This document shows, in pieces, positions 1 to 8,286 of a DNA stretch of 15,635 nt. The notes beneath the pieces are model-generated. The model ran no database searches. It had not been told where the DNA came from and saw only the letters and a program-made list of their open reading frames with translations. The stretch's first letter is position 1; every line of letters starts with the position of its first letter. Both the position numbers and the translations under genes were made by a program. This DNA is from Bordetella parapertussis (GTDB lineage Bacteria > Pseudomonadota > Gammaproteobacteria > Burkholderiales > SG8-39): NCBI GenBank assembly GCA_945906975.1, contig CAMDRY010000030.1:1-15635 (forward strand), in the 5' to 3' direction.

Positions 1-61
1 GGCGCCGGCACGCCGGCCTCAGCGGCCGCACAATCATTCCTTCGCCCTGAAGCACAATTAT

Positions 62-82
62 CCGCGCCAATAATTGGCGCGG
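62..82 (-). terminator. Hairpin just after greA, probable terminator
   Basis: A perfect 9 bp GC-rich stem (62-70 with 74-82) with a 3-base loop begins 5 bases past the greA stop codon. On the minus strand it is followed by ATAATTG rather than a clean run of T, so it is a weak intrinsic terminator or a 3'-end stabilising hairpin. I see no gene start in bases 1-61, which are GC-rich and contain only short palindromes. Confidence 0.5.
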
Positions 83-87
83 GTGCC

Positions 88-564
88 TCACTCGTATCGC
101 ACATCCATGATCTCGTAAGTGCGGACACCGGCCGGCGCGTTGACCTCCGCTATATCACCGGCATATTTGCCGATCAATCCGCGGGAGATCGGCGAACTGA
201 TTGAAATTTTTCCCTTTTTAATATCAGCCTCGTCATCGCCGACGATCTGGTAGGTCACCTTGTCGGCGCTGGCGGTTTCAACCAGATCAACCGTTGCGCC
301 AAAGACACAGCGACCGTCCGCATCGAGCAGCTTGGGATCGATAACCTGGGCATTGGAGAGCTTGCCCTCGAGCTCTGCAATCCGTCCCTCGATAAAACCC
401 TGCCGCTCCTTGGCCGCATCATAGTCGGCGTTCTCGGAAAGATCGCCATGCGCGCGCGCCTCGGCGATGGCCATAATCACACTAGGGCGCTCGACTGTTT
501 TCAGGCGGTGCAATTCGGTACGCAGCAATTCGGCGCCGTAGACGGTAAGCGGATACTTGATCAT
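88..564 (-). CDS. greA: Transcription elongation factor GreA
   Basis: GreA enters the secondary channel of RNA polymerase and stimulates cleavage of backtracked RNA, so that stalled complexes can resume. The 158-residue length is the usual one. The N-terminal coiled coil (about 1-75) carries the signature [14 protein letters not shown], whose Asp and Glu sit at the tip that reaches the active site. The C-terminal FKBP-like domain (about 80-158) contains the expected GLIGK segment. The ATG start is supported by GGAAG about 6 bases upstream. greA is the last gene after carA and carB, but an intrinsic terminator occupies most of the gap in front of it. Its expression therefore depends on readthrough or on a promoter inside the end of carB. 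Nothing in the protein looks odd. Confidence 0.97.
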   Translation of the reverse strand: MIKYPLTVYGAELLRTELHRLKTVERPSVIMAIAEARAHGDLSENADYDAAKERQGFIEGRIAELEGKLSNAQVIDPKLLDADGRCVFGATVDLVETASADKVTYQIVGDDEADIKKGKISISSPISRGLIGKYAGDIAEVNAPAGVRTYEIMDVRYE

Positions 565-575
565 GATGTTCTTCC

Positions 576-608
576 AAAAAAAAGAACCCCCAGGAAAATT
601 CCCGAGGG
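576..608 (-). terminator. Intrinsic terminator between carB and greA
   Basis: On the minus strand, CCCTCGGGAA (608-599) pairs with TTCCTGGGGG (596-587), giving a stem of about 9-10 bp with two G-U pairs and a tiny loop. It is followed by TTC and eight T (583-576). This is the best terminator in the window. The T-run ends directly against the GGAAG ribosome binding site of greA (575-571), 11 bases from its ATG, so it also lies inside the greA leader. Confidence 0.88.
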
Positions 609-641
609 TATCGGTGCGGATTTGACTAATAGTGCAGCAAG

Positions 642-3600
642 TTAAGCAGCCTTGAGTCGCTTATGCAAGCCCTGCAACGCATAGGGCTTGAGCGCGCCGA
701 TATGCCGGATGCCGGCAACCGCAGCGCGCGCGCCAGCCATGGTGGTGTAATAAGTGATGCGTTGCTGCACGGCCGTGGTGCGAATCGAGCGCGAATCGGA
801 AATCGCGCTGCGTTTTTCCTCGACCGTGTTGACGATCAGCGACACCTCGCCGTTCTTGATCATGTCAACAACGTGAAGCCGGCCTTCAGCCACCTTGTTG
901 ACGATCTGCGCATCGATACCGTGGGCCGCCAGCACGGCTGCGGTGCCTCGCGTCGCAAGCAGTGAAAAACCCAGCCCGACCAGATCGCGCGCCACCTCGA
1001 CGGCAGCCAGTTTGTCGCCATCGCGCACGCTGATAAACACCTTGCCCGATTCGGGCAGCTTTACGCCCGCCGCGAGTTGGGACTTCAGGAAGGCCTCGCC
1101 GAACGTGTCGCCCACGCCCATCACCTCTCCGGTGGATTTCATTTCCGGCCCGAGGATGGTGTCCACTCCCGGGAATTTTATGAACGGAAACACCGCTTCC
1201 TTGACCGAAAAATACGGCGGCAACACTTCGTCGGTTACGCCCTGGGACGCCAGGCTGCGACCAACCATGCAGCGCGCCGCGACCTTGGCCAGCGCCACGC
1301 CCGTGGCCTTGGACACAAAGGGTACGGTGCGCGAAGCGCGCGGATTCACCTCAAGAACATAGACCGTGCCACCCTGGATGGCGAACTGCACGTTCATCAG
1401 GCCGTTGACTTTGAGCCCCTTGGCAAGGGCGACAGTCTGGCGCTTGAGTTCGCGTTCCAGAAACCCGGACAGCGAATGCGCCGGCAGCGAACAGGCCGAA
1501 TCCCCCGAATGCACGCCCGCCTGCTCGATATGTTCCATGATGCCGCCGATCACCACATCGGTTCCATCGGAGATGGCATCAACGTCGATTTCCGTCGCAT
1601 CATTGAGAAATCGGTCCAGCAGCACGGGGCTGTCGTTGGACACCTTGACCGCCTCGCGCATATAGCGCTCAAGGTCGCGTTGCTCATGCACGATTTCCAT
1701 GGCACGCCCGCCCAGCACGTAGGAGGGGCGAACCACCAGCGGGTAGCCTATTTCCCGCGCAAGGCGCAAGGCATCGGCCTCGGTGCGGGCAGTGCGATTG
1801 GGTGGCTGCTTCAGGCCGATTTCCTGCAACAACTTCTGGAAACGCTCGCGATCCTCCGCCGCATCGATCATATCCGGGGTGGTGCCGATAATCGGCACGC
1901 CATTGGCCTCGAGCGCGCGCGCCAGCTTGAGCGGCGTCTGTCCGCCGTATTGCACAATCACACCGACCGGGTTTTCCTTGGCAACAATTTCCAGCACATC
2001 CTCGAGGGTAAGCGGCTCGAAATACAAACGGTCCGAAGTGTCATAGTCGGTCGACACCGTTTCCGGATTACAGTTGACCATGATGGTCTCCAGACCGTCT
2101 TCACGCAGCGCCAGCGCCGCGTGGACGCAACAATAATCAAACTCAATGCCCTGTCCGATGCGGTTGGGGCCGCCCCCCAGAATCATGATTTTTTTCTTGT
2201 CTGTCGGGGCCGCCTCGCACTCTTCCTCGTAGGTCGAATACATATACGCGGTACCGGTCGCGAACTCCGCGGCACACGTGTCAACGCGCTTGTAGACAGG
2301 CCGAACGCCCAGTTGCCAGCGCGCCGCGCGCACCGCGTCCTCTTTGGCGCCCAGGAGGAAGGCGAGGCGACGGTCCGAGAAACCCTTGCGCTTGAGCGAC
2401 CGCAGCTGCGCCGCATCGAGTGCGGCAAGCTTCATGTCGTCGAGTTCCATTTCCGTGTCGACAATATCCTTGATCTGGGTGAGAAACCACGGATCGATAT
2501 GCGTGAGCTGGTGTACCTCGGCGAGCGAGAAACCGTTCTCGAAAGCGTCGCCGACATACCAGATGCGCTCGGGCCCCGGCTCGCCCAACTCCCTCTCAAT
2601 CACTTCGCGGTCGGTGGTCTTCTGGTTGAGTCCGTCGACACCGACCTCAAGCCCCCGCAGGGCCTTCTGGAACGATTCCTGGAAGGTGCGGCCGATGGCC
2701 ATCACCTCGCCCACAGATTTCATCTGCGTGGTCAGGCGATCATTCGCCTGCGGAAACTTCTCGAAAGCGAAACGCGGCACCTTGGTTACGACGTAATCGA
2801 TGCTCGGCTCAAAGGACGCCGGCGTGGCGCCGCCGGTGATCTCATTGGCTAGCTCGTCCAGCGTGTAGCCGACGGCAAGTTTGGCCGCCACCTTGGCGAT
2901 CGGGAAACCGGTCGCCTTGGAGGCCAGCGCCGAGGAGCGTGAAACGCGCGGGTTCATTTCGATGACGATCATGCGGCCATCCGCCGGATTGATCGCAAAC
3001 TGCACGTTTGAGCCTCCGGTATCCACGCCGATCTCGCGCAACACCGCGATCGAGGCGTTGCGCATGATCTGGTATTCCTTGTCGGTCAGCGTCTGCGCCG
3101 GCGCCACCGTGATCGAATCACCGGTGTGCACGCCCATCGGGTCGAGGTTCTCGATCGAGCAGATGATGATGCAGTTGTCGCGACTGTCGCGCACGACCTC
3201 CATCTCGAACTCTTTCCAGCCGATCAATGATTCCTCGATCAGCAGCTCCTTCGTCGGAGAGGCCTCCAAACCGCGCTCACAGATGCTGACGAACTCCTCG
3301 CGGTTGTACGCAATGCCCCCGCCCGAGCCGCCCATCGTGAATGAAGGCCTGATCACCACCGGGTAGCCAAAACTCGACTGCGCCTGAAAAGCCTCATTCA
3401 TGGAGTGGGCCAGCGAGGAACGCGCTGAAGCCAGTCCTATGCGGGTCATCGCCTTTTTGAATTTGTCGCGATCCTCGGCCTTATCTATCGCCTCCCGGTT
3501 GGCGCCGATCATTTCGACGCCGTATTTCTCCAGCACGCCGTGCTTGGCCAGATCAAGCGCGCAATTGAGCGCCGTCTGTCCGCCCATGGTGGGCAGCAGC

Positions 3601-3854
3601 GCCTCGGGGCGTTCGACCGCTATGATCGACTCGACCATCTGCCAGGTGATCGGCTCGATATACGTGACATCTGCGGTTTCCGGATCGGTCATGATCGTCG
3701 CCGGATTGGAGTTCACCAGCACGATGCGGTATCCCTCGGCCTTGAGCGCCTTGCACGCTTGCGCGCCGGAATAATCGAATTCGCAGGCCTGACCAATGAC
3801 AATGGGGCCGGCACCGATGACCAGAATGGTCTTGATGTCGGTACGCTTAGGCAC
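642..3854 (-). CDS. carB: Carbamoyl phosphate synthase, large subunit
   Basis: This subunit takes ammonia from the CarA subunit, bicarbonate and two ATP and makes carbamoyl phosphate for arginine and pyrimidine synthesis. At 1070 residues it is full length, with the two homologous ATP-grasp halves visible. The first begins at [20 protein letters not shown] (about residue 10) and the second at [18 protein letters not shown] (about residue 560). A linker or oligomerisation region lies between them, and a C-terminal MGS-like allosteric domain (about 935-1070) is where UMP and ornithine act in known enzymes. The start is GTG at 3854, supported by GGAGG 9 bases upstream and by the typical N-terminus [11 protein letters not shown]. 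It overlaps the end of carA by 8 bp, so the two subunits are probably translationally coupled. It ends in TAA. Confidence 0.98.
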   Translation of the reverse strand: MPKRTDIKTILVIGAGPIVIGQACEFDYSGAQACKALKAEGYRIVLVNSNPATIMTDPETADVTYIEPITWQMVESIIAVERPEALLPTMGGQTALNCALDLAKHGVLEKYGVEMIGANREAIDKAEDRDKFKKAMTRIGLASARSSLAHSMNEAFQAQSSFGYPVVIRPSFTMGGSGGGIAYNREEFVSICERGLEASPTKELLIEESLIGWKEFEMEVVRDSRDNCIIICSIENLDPMGVHTGDSITVAPAQTLTDKEYQIMRNASIAVLREIGVDTGGSNVQFAINPADGRMIVIEMNPRVSRSSALASKATGFPIAKVAAKLAVGYTLDELANEITGGATPASFEPSIDYVVTKVPRFAFEKFPQANDRLTTQMKSVGEVMAIGRTFQESFQKALRGLEVGVDGLNQKTTDREVIERELGEPGPERIWYVGDAFENGFSLAEVHQLTHIDPWFLTQIKDIVDTEMELDDMKLAALDAAQLRSLKRKGFSDRRLAFLLGAKEDAVRAARWQLGVRPVYKRVDTCAAEFATGTAYMYSTYEEECEAAPTDKKKIMILGGGPNRIGQGIEFDYCCVHAALALREDGLETIMVNCNPETVSTDYDTSDRLYFEPLTLEDVLEIVAKENPVGVIVQYGGQTPLKLARALEANGVPIIGTTPDMIDAAEDRERFQKLLQEIGLKQPPNRTARTEADALRLAREIGYPLVVRPSYVLGGRAMEIVHEQRDLERYMREAVKVSNDSPVLLDRFLNDATEIDVDAISDGTDVVIGGIMEHIEQAGVHSGDSACSLPAHSLSGFLERELKRQTVALAKGLKVNGLMNVQFAIQGGTVYVLEVNPRASRTVPFVSKATGVALAKVAARCMVGRSLASQGVTDEVLPPYFSVKEAVFPFIKFPGVDTILGPEMKSTGEVMGVGDTFGEAFLKSQLAAGVKLPESGKVFISVRDGDKLAAVEVARDLVGLGFSLLATRGTAAVLAAHGIDAQIVNKVAEGRLHVVDMIKNGEVSLIVNTVEEKRSAISDSRSIRTTAVQQRITYYTTMAGARAAVAGIRHIGALKPYALQGLHKRLKAA

Positions 3855-4995
3855 GTTCGCGCTCCTCCATCAATTTGCAGAATCGGTCGAACAGATAAGA
3901 CACATCCTGCGGGCCCGGGCTCGCTTCAGGGTGCCCCTGAAAGCAGAACGCCGGTTTGTCGGTTCGCGAAAGCCCCTGCAGCGAACCATCAAAGAGCGAC
4001 ACATGGGTGGTGCGCATGTTCTCTGGCAGACTGGCCGGATCCACGGCAAAGCCGTGGTTCTGGCTGGTGATGAGCACACGTCCGGTATCCAGATCCTTCA
4101 CCGGATGGTTGGCGCCATGGTGGCCAAATTTCATTTTCATGGTCTTTGCGCCCGAGGCGAGTCCCATCAGCTGATGTCCCAGGCAAATGCCGAATACCGG
4201 CAGCCCGATCGCGATGATTTCGCGTATCGCCTCAATGGCGTAATCGCAGGGCTGCGGATCACCCGGGCCGTTGGACAAGAAGACCCCGTCTGGCTTGAGC
4301 TTGAGCAGCTCGCGAGCCGGTGTCTGCGCCGGCAGCACCGTAACGCGGCAACCGCGATCGACCAGCATGCGCAGGATATTGCGTTTGACGCCAAAGTCGT
4401 AAGCCACAACATGAAAGCGCGGCGAAGACAGGACGCCAAAGCCCCTGCCCAGCGCCCAGCTGCCCTCAAGCCACTCATAGGCCTGCGTGGTCGAAACAAC
4501 CTTGGCCAGATCCATCCCGGCAAGCCCGGGAAAGTCGCGCGCGCGGCGCAAGGCTTCTGTCTCGTCTACCTGCCCCGCCGTCGCAGCCGACATAAGGCAT
4601 CCGCCCAGGGCGCCCTTCTCGCGCAGGATACGGGTTAGCTTGCGCGTGTCTATCCCGGCGATCGCGACAATGCGCCTGACCCTGAGGTAATCGGCAAGAC
4701 TTTGCCCGCTGCGCCAGTTTGACACGGTCATGGACAGATCACGGATAACCAGTCCGGCCACATCAACGCGGCCGGACTCGGCATCATCGCCATTGACGCC
4801 GGTATTGCCGATGTGCGGATAAGTCAGGGTGACGATCTGGCGGCAATAGGAAGGATCGGTCAGGATTTCCTGGTAACCGGTCATGGCGGTGTTGAACACC
4901 ACCTCGCCTGCCGAAATACCTTCTGCACCAATACCTTCGCCGCGAAAAATGCTGCCATCTGCAAGAGCAAGAATGGCGGGCGGCTTGGCGGACAT
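3847..4995 (-). CDS. carA: Carbamoyl phosphate synthase, small (glutaminase) subunit
   Basis: CarA hydrolyses glutamine and passes ammonia to CarB. The chosen ATG at 4995 gives 382 residues beginning [15 protein letters not shown], the usual family N-terminus. The open frame continues upstream to 5100, but that stretch holds the promoter and leader and has no family similarity. The C-terminal class I glutamine amidotransferase domain shows the nucleophile Cys271 in [10 protein letters not shown] and the His-Glu pair in [12 protein letters not shown] near residues 355-357, matching the positions in the E. coli enzyme. A GGAG lies 12 bases before the start, a rather long spacing. The gene overlaps carB by 8 bp. 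dapB ends about 137 bases upstream, with a separate carA promoter between them. Confidence 0.97.
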   Translation of the reverse strand: MSAKPPAILALADGSIFRGEGIGAEGISAGEVVFNTAMTGYQEILTDPSYCRQIVTLTYPHIGNTGVNGDDAESGRVDVAGLVIRDLSMTVSNWRSGQSLADYLRVRRIVAIAGIDTRKLTRILREKGALGGCLMSAATAGQVDETEALRRARDFPGLAGMDLAKVVSTTQAYEWLEGSWALGRGFGVLSSPRFHVVAYDFGVKRNILRMLVDRGCRVTVLPAQTPARELLKLKPDGVFLSNGPGDPQPCDYAIEAIREIIAIGLPVFGICLGHQLMGLASGAKTMKMKFGHHGANHPVKDLDTGRVLITSQNHGFAVDPASLPENMRTTHVSLFDGSLQGLSRTDKPAFCFQGHPEASPGPQDVSYLFDRFCKLMEERERA

Positions 4996-5020
4996 CAATT
5001 CACGGTGCTCCAGATTACGA

Positions 5021-5054
5021 AGCTGAGCGGGCAAAGTCAGCTGATCAGCCCCGC
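5021..5054 (-). promoter_or_regulatory. Alternative hairpins in the carA leader
   Basis: Between the predicted transcription start and the carA start codon, several pairings share bases. AGCTGA (5021-5026) can pair with TCAGCT (5037-5042). GCTGATCAGC (5040-5049) is a perfect palindrome. GCGGG (5027-5031) can pair with CCCGC (5050-5054). These are mutually exclusive, as in an attenuator or RNA switch, but no T-run follows and no leader peptide is evident. Control by pyrimidine or arginine is only an inference from what carAB does. Confidence 0.25.
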
Positions 5055-5070
5055 CCAACAAATCTTTAAA

Positions 5071-5100
5071 ATTATACCGTGAAACGACCACCCCACTCAA
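5071..5100 (-). promoter_or_regulatory. Sigma70-type promoter for carAB
   Basis: On the minus strand the -10 box is a perfect TATAAT (5076-5071). It stands 18 bases after TTGAGT (5100-5095), which matches the -35 consensus at four of six positions. Transcription would start near 5064, giving a leader of about 70 bases before the carA ATG at 4995. The element sits in the only sizeable gap between dapB and carA, which strengthens the call. Confidence 0.7.
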
Positions 5101-5132
5101 ACCCGGCTACGGCAGCCAGGAACGGCGTGCTT

Positions 5133-5939
5133 TCAGACCCGGCGCAAACCAAGGACATCCTGCATGTCAAAAAGCCCCGCAGACTTGCCTTTCAGGAAAA
5201 GTGCGGCGCGCAATGCGCCAATGGCGTAGGTCGCCCGGCTTTGGGAGCGAACCGTAACCTCCACGCGCTCGCCTGTTCCGGCGAACACCACCGTATGGTC
5301 CCCAACAATATCGCCGCCTCGCAGGCTGTGAAATGCGATCGCCTTGCGGTCGCGCTCGCCGGTGATACCCTCGCGTCCGTATTCGGCCACATCGGCAAGA
5401 TTGCGTCCAAGGGCGCCGGCCACCACTTCGCCAAGCCGTATCGCCGTGCCCGAGGGTGCGTCAACCTTGTGGCGGTGATGCGCCTCAATAATCTCGACAT
5501 CAAAATCATCGCCAAGTATTTGCGCCGCCACCTCGGCCAGGCGAAACACCGCGTTCACGCCAATCGCCATGTTGGGCGCGAACACGATGGCAATTTTCTT
5601 CGACGCCGCAGCAATGCGCGCCTTGCCTTGTTCATCAAAACCCGTGGTGCCGATAACCATATTCACCCCGGCGGACACACAGGCATCGAGCTGCGCAAGG
5701 CTTCCTTCGGGGCGGGTAAAGTCAATCAGGCAATCGGCCGCACCCACCGCGGCCATATCGCCGCTGACCAGCACACCGGTGCCCAAGCCCAGCGGCAAGC
5801 CCGCGTCCTGACCGACGGCGGCGCTGCCCTTCATGTCCAGCGCCGCGGCAAGCCGCATTTCAGCGGAGGCGAGAACGGCCTGGATCAGATTGACCCCCAT
5901 GCGCCCGCTGGCGCCGGCTATCGCGATATTCATACTCAT
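5133..5939 (-). CDS. dapB: 4-hydroxy-tetrahydrodipicolinate reductase
   Basis: DapB reduces hydroxy-tetrahydrodipicolinate with NAD(P)H in the diaminopimelate/lysine pathway, which feeds peptidoglycan synthesis. The 268-residue protein has the N-terminal nucleotide-binding loop AGASGRMG (8-15). The catalytic motif [15 protein letters not shown] includes His154 and Lys158, equivalent to His159 and Lys163 of E. coli. Two ATG codons are possible, at 5939 (MSMNIAIAG) and 5933 (MNIAIAG). The first overlaps the bamE stop as ATGA, and a GAGG lies 10 bases before it, so I prefer 5939. The overlap points to co-transcription and coupled translation with bamE. The gene ends in TGA, and carA follows from its own promoter. 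Confidence 0.97.
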   Translation of the reverse strand: MSMNIAIAGASGRMGVNLIQAVLASAEMRLAAALDMKGSAAVGQDAGLPLGLGTGVLVSGDMAAVGAADCLIDFTRPEGSLAQLDACVSAGVNMVIGTTGFDEQGKARIAAASKKIAIVFAPNMAIGVNAVFRLAEVAAQILGDDFDVEIIEAHHRHKVDAPSGTAIRLGEVVAGALGRNLADVAEYGREGITGERDRKAIAFHSLRGGDIVGDHTVVFAGTGERVEVTVRSQSRATYAIGALRAALFLKGKSAGLFDMQDVLGLRRV

Positions 5940-6361
5940 TGTTTGGGCACCTCTTTGACTTCAGGCGCGGCCGGCTTGGACGGGGCCGGAACGACGTCCC
6001 CCTCAATACGCTCAAGCTTGTCATTCTCGAAAAAAACAGTCAGCTTGCGTTGCTCGATGCCCTTGCTGAACTCAAGTTGGCGTTGAAAAACATAATCCCA
6101 CCTGTCCGAGTGAAACACGTCCACCACCAGCGGAGAGCCCAGCACAAAACGCACCTGATCCCGGGTCATGCCGGGGCGCAACTGGGAGATATTCTCCTGC
6201 GTGATGAAATTACCCTGCTGGATTTCCATTCGATAAGGCGTGATAAACGAGGGTATGGGAACCTCGGGGAGCCGGAAGGACGAACACCCCCCCAAGGACC
6301 CCAAAACAGGGACGACGGAAAACAGGAGGATAAGCGGTGTGCGAAGGTTCAAGGCTTGCAT
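5936..6361 (-). CDS. bamE: Outer membrane assembly lipoprotein BamE (SmpA/OmlA)
   Basis: BamE is a small lipoprotein of the BAM complex that folds beta-barrel proteins into the outer membrane. Starting at the ATG at 6361 gives 141 residues. They begin with a short basic end, a hydrophobic stretch and the lipobox L-G-G-C with Cys26 as the lipidated residue, a clear type II signal peptide. The SmpA/OmlA domain follows, with [17 protein letters not shown] and a downstream DRWDYVF segment. A longer frame from 6406 would put 15 extra residues ahead of the signal peptide and run into the fur promoter, so I reject it. The proline-rich C-terminus is unremarkable. The gene diverges from fur, a common arrangement in beta- and gammaproteobacteria, and overlaps dapB by 4 bases. 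Confidence 0.93.
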   Translation of the reverse strand: MQALNLRTPLILLFSVVPVLGSLGGCSSFRLPEVPIPSFITPYRMEIQQGNFITQENISQLRPGMTRDQVRFVLGSPLVVDVFHSDRWDYVFQRQLEFSKGIEQRKLTVFFENDKLERIEGDVVPAPSKPAAPEVKEVPKQ

Positions 6362-6423
6362 TCTCAATGCGTGTAAATGCTTATATGATAGCCCAAACCC
6401 CGCCATCTCCCGGTCACGACATC
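6362..6423. promoter_or_regulatory. Divergent bamE/fur promoter region
   Basis: This 62 bp gap must hold the promoters of both genes. On the plus strand TATGAT (6384-6389) matches the -10 consensus at five of six positions and would serve fur, with TTCTCA (6361-6366) as a poor -35 at a 17-base distance. On the minus strand TATCAT (6390-6385) covers almost the same bases and could serve bamE. The overlap suggests that polymerase cannot use both at once. I found no convincing Fur box. Confidence 0.45.
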
Positions 6424-6855
6424 ATGAGCAACGCGCAGGAACTCAAAACCATAGGTCTCAAGGTCACGGCGCCACGCCTGAAGATTCTCGACCTGTTCGA
6501 GAAAAGCACGGTGCGTCACCTTTCCGCCGAGGACGTCTACAAAATACTGATCGGCGAGGGTCTCGACATCGGCCTCGCAACGGTCTATCGGGTCCTCACC
6601 CAGTTCGAGCAGGCCGGCCTGCTGCGACGCCACCATTTCGAGTCAGGCAAGGCGGTGTTCGAACTTGACGCCGAAAGCCATCACGATCACTTGGTATGCA
6701 TACAGTGCGGCCGCGTCGAAGAGTTCTACGATGCGGAAATCGAAAAACGCCAGGGCAAAGTAGCCAAGGACCGCGGATTCGTTGTCAGGGAGCACGCCCT
6801 TTATCTCTATGCCGAGTGCATCAAGACCAATTGCCCGAACAAGTCTGCAACGTGA
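6424..6855 (+). CDS. fur: Ferric uptake regulator Fur
   Basis: Fur is a dimeric repressor that binds DNA when loaded with Fe2+ and controls iron uptake genes. Starting at the ATG at 6424 gives 143 residues, the normal size, with the standard opening [20 protein letters not shown]. The winged-helix domain is about 1-83, with the recognition helix around [16 protein letters not shown] (51-66). The metal-binding dimerisation domain shows HHDH (86-89), Cys92 and Cys95 in CIQCG, and Cys132 and Cys137 near the end. An in-frame upstream ATG at 6337 lies inside bamE and is not needed. No strong ribosome binding site is visible. The sequence fits Fur better than Zur or PerR, although paralogues share these motifs. 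Confidence 0.96.
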   Translation: MSNAQELKTIGLKVTAPRLKILDLFEKSTVRHLSAEDVYKILIGEGLDIGLATVYRVLTQFEQAGLLRRHHFESGKAVFELDAESHHDHLVCIQCGRVEEFYDAEIEKRQGKVAKDRGFVVREHALYLYAECIKTNCPNKSAT

Positions 6856-6889
6856 GCTTGTGCAAAACTTAATCCACCCATAACAAGCC

Positions 6890-6943
6890 GGCGTGGCCTC
6901 GCCACGCCACGCGAAAGAGGGGGTGGGTCATCTGCGCCCACCC
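6890..6943 (+). terminator. Two hairpins after fur, possible terminator
   Basis: The first hairpin has an 8 bp perfect stem with a 3-base loop (6890-6908). The second pairs GGGTGGG (6921-6927) with CCCACCC (6937-6943), extendable by a G-U pair, and is followed by TGTTCAATCTGT, only moderately T-rich. They lie 35-90 bases past the fur stop, where a terminator is expected. Either could instead belong to the leader of the next gene. Confidence 0.4.
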
Positions 6944-7088
6944 TGTTCAATCTGTACTGTCATGGCGCGCCAATCGCACACCCTGGCCGCGACAAGGACC
7001 AGACTGCGGATTTCCGGCAGCTCACCCGGACCGCGCCGCCACCGGGTCGCCGCGGCAGTCCTGCAACCCGGCTATCGAGAGAACCCGC
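6944..7088 (+). promoter_or_regulatory. GC-rich structured leader before the manganese exporter
   Basis: No gene is evident here. CTGC (7004-7007) pairs with GCAG (7017-7020) around an inner GG/CC, and ACCCGG (7024-7029) pairs with CCGGGT (7042-7047). Genes of the UPF0016 family often sit behind the manganese-sensing yybP-ykoY riboswitch, so I looked for it. Its conserved GGGGAGUA-like loop is not present. I see no clear promoter either. Confidence 0.25.
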
Positions 7089-7655
7089 ATGGAAGCCTTC
7101 CTGGTATCAACGCTGGTAGTCGCCATCGGCGAGATCGGCGACAAAACGCAGTTGCTCGCACTTTTGCTCGCCGCCCGCTTTCGCAAACCCTGGCCCATTA
7201 TTCTGGGCATACTCGTCGCAACGCTGGCCAATCACGGCCTCGCCGGCCTGCTCGGCGCCTGGGTCAGCGCTAATCTCGCCCCCGACACACTGCGCTGGGG
7301 CCTGGGCATCTCCTTTCTCGCCATTGCGGCATGGGCGCTCAAACCGGACAAGATCGATGAAGAGCCCAGCACCCTCGGTCACTATGGTGTCTTTTTCGTC
7401 ACTTTGATTGCGTTTTTTCTTGCCGAAATCGGTGACAAAACCCAACTTGCCACCATCGCCCTTGCCGCCAAATATCAGGCGCTCCCGGCAGTGGTCGCCG
7501 GCACCACCCTTGGCATGATGCTGGCCGATGTACCGGCGGTATTCCTGGCGCAGGTCGCATCGCCAAAAATTCCATTCAAGGCGATCAGGTACATCGCCGC
7601 CGCGCTGTTCGCCGCCCTGGGCGTCGCCGCACTGGCCGGATTCAGTTTTGGCTGA
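7089..7655 (+). CDS. UPF0016/GDT1 family manganese exporter (MneA/MntX type)
   Basis: This is a small inner-membrane protein of the TMEM165/GDT1 family. Bacterial members such as MneA of Vibrio and MntX of Xanthomonas pump Mn2+ out of the cell. The 188 residues form two repeated halves of about three membrane helices. Each carries the family motif E-x-G-D-K-T-Q, at 15-21 (EIGDKTQ) and 113-119 (EIGDKTQ), whose acidic residues bind the cation. The ATG at 7089 places the first motif near the N-terminus, as usual, and GAGAG lies about 8 bases ahead. Being next to fur is interesting because iron and manganese balance are linked, but the 233-base gap argues against simple co-transcription. Manganese as substrate is a family-based inference. 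Confidence 0.9.
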   Translation: MEAFLVSTLVVAIGEIGDKTQLLALLLAARFRKPWPIILGILVATLANHGLAGLLGAWVSANLAPDTLRWGLGISFLAIAAWALKPDKIDEEPSTLGHYGVFFVTLIAFFLAEIGDKTQLATIALAAKYQALPAVVAGTTLGMMLADVPAVFLAQVASPKIPFKAIRYIAAALFAALGVAALAGFSFG

Positions 7656-7748
7656 AACCGAAACCCCGCCGCAGCCGCGCATGCACAACATCACAATTCC
7701 GCAATATTCCAAGCCTAGACTGGTGCATTGATCTTGGACGGGAACGTG

Positions 7749-8201
7749 ATGGATCTGATCCTGTGGCGCCATGCCGATGCCGACGAAGGCGAGCCTGATA
7801 TGGAGCGCGGGCTGACCAAGCGCGGCGAAAAGCAGGCACGCCAGATGGCCGCTTGGCTGGAACTACGCCTCCCGGCGCGAACCGAAGTGCTGGTCAGTCC
7901 GGCGCTGCGTGCCCAGCAAACGGCCGCCGCGCTGGACAAACCGTTCAAAACGGTTCGCAAACTCGCGCCTGATACCGGGGTTGCCGACCTGATAGGCGCG
8001 ACCGGCTGGCCGGACAAGCGCGGTGCGGTGCTCGTCGTCGGGCATCAACCCACGCTGGGACGCATGGCCGCGCTGCTCTTGACGGGCAGCGAAGCCAGTT
8101 GGACACTCAAAAAAGGCGCTGTCTGGTGGTTCACCAATCGTGTTCGCGAAGGCGAAACGCAAACGGTGCTGCGCGCCGCCATGGCACCGGACCTGCTTTA
8201 A
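7749..8201 (+). CDS. sixA: Phosphohistidine phosphatase SixA
   Basis: SixA is a short histidine-phosphatase-superfamily enzyme that removes phosphate from phosphohistidine. In E. coli its reported targets are the ArcB sensor and the nitrogen phosphotransferase protein NPr. The 150-residue protein has the catalytic RH pair at Arg7-His8 (LWRHADADEGE), Arg54 in SPALRAQQT and the second active-site His99 in VVGHQPTLG. The ATG at 7749 puts the RH motif at the expected place. A TTG seven codons upstream is in frame, but it only adds residues without family similarity. GGGA lies about 6 bases ahead of the ATG. The gene follows the manganese exporter by 93 bases and converges on ppx. The partner protein in this organism cannot be told from the window. 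Confidence 0.88.
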   Translation: MDLILWRHADADEGEPDMERGLTKRGEKQARQMAAWLELRLPARTEVLVSPALRAQQTAAALDKPFKTVRKLAPDTGVADLIGATGWPDKRGAVLVVGHQPTLGRMAALLLTGSEASWTLKKGAVWWFTNRVREGETQTVLRAAMAPDLL

Positions 8202-8209
8202 GCTTCAGG

Positions 8210-8232
8210 CGGTGCCCAGCGCCCAGGCACCG
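8210..8232. terminator. Hairpin between convergent sixA and ppx
   Basis: CGGTGCC (8210-8216) pairs perfectly with GGCACCG (8226-8232) around a 9-base loop, 9 bases past the sixA stop and 54 bases past the ppx stop. Neither side has a good T-run, so it may be a weak bidirectional terminator or an RNA-stabilising hairpin. Confidence 0.35.
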
Positions 8233-8286
8233 AAGGCAAACCGGGACAATGGCTGAAAACGGCCGACTGGCGGGCGTTTCCGGTGA

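Noticed and set aside
1077..2852. A 591-codon open frame on the plus strand, antisense to carB.
   Set aside because: It lies wholly within carB, has no recognisable domain and is rich in His, Arg and Ala. Long antisense frames are expected opposite a GC-rich gene with strong codon bias.
4996..5100. A 35-residue N-terminal extension of carA.
   Set aside because: It would be translated across the carA -10 box and leader and has no family similarity; the ATG at 4995 gives the canonical N-terminus.
6362..6423. Fur box for autoregulation of fur.
   Set aside because: The AT-rich core lacks a convincing GATAATGATAATCATTATC-like match on either strand.
6956..7088. yybP-ykoY manganese riboswitch upstream of the exporter.
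   Set aside because: The conserved GGGGAGUA-like loop and matching partner segments could not be found; only generic GC-rich stems are present.
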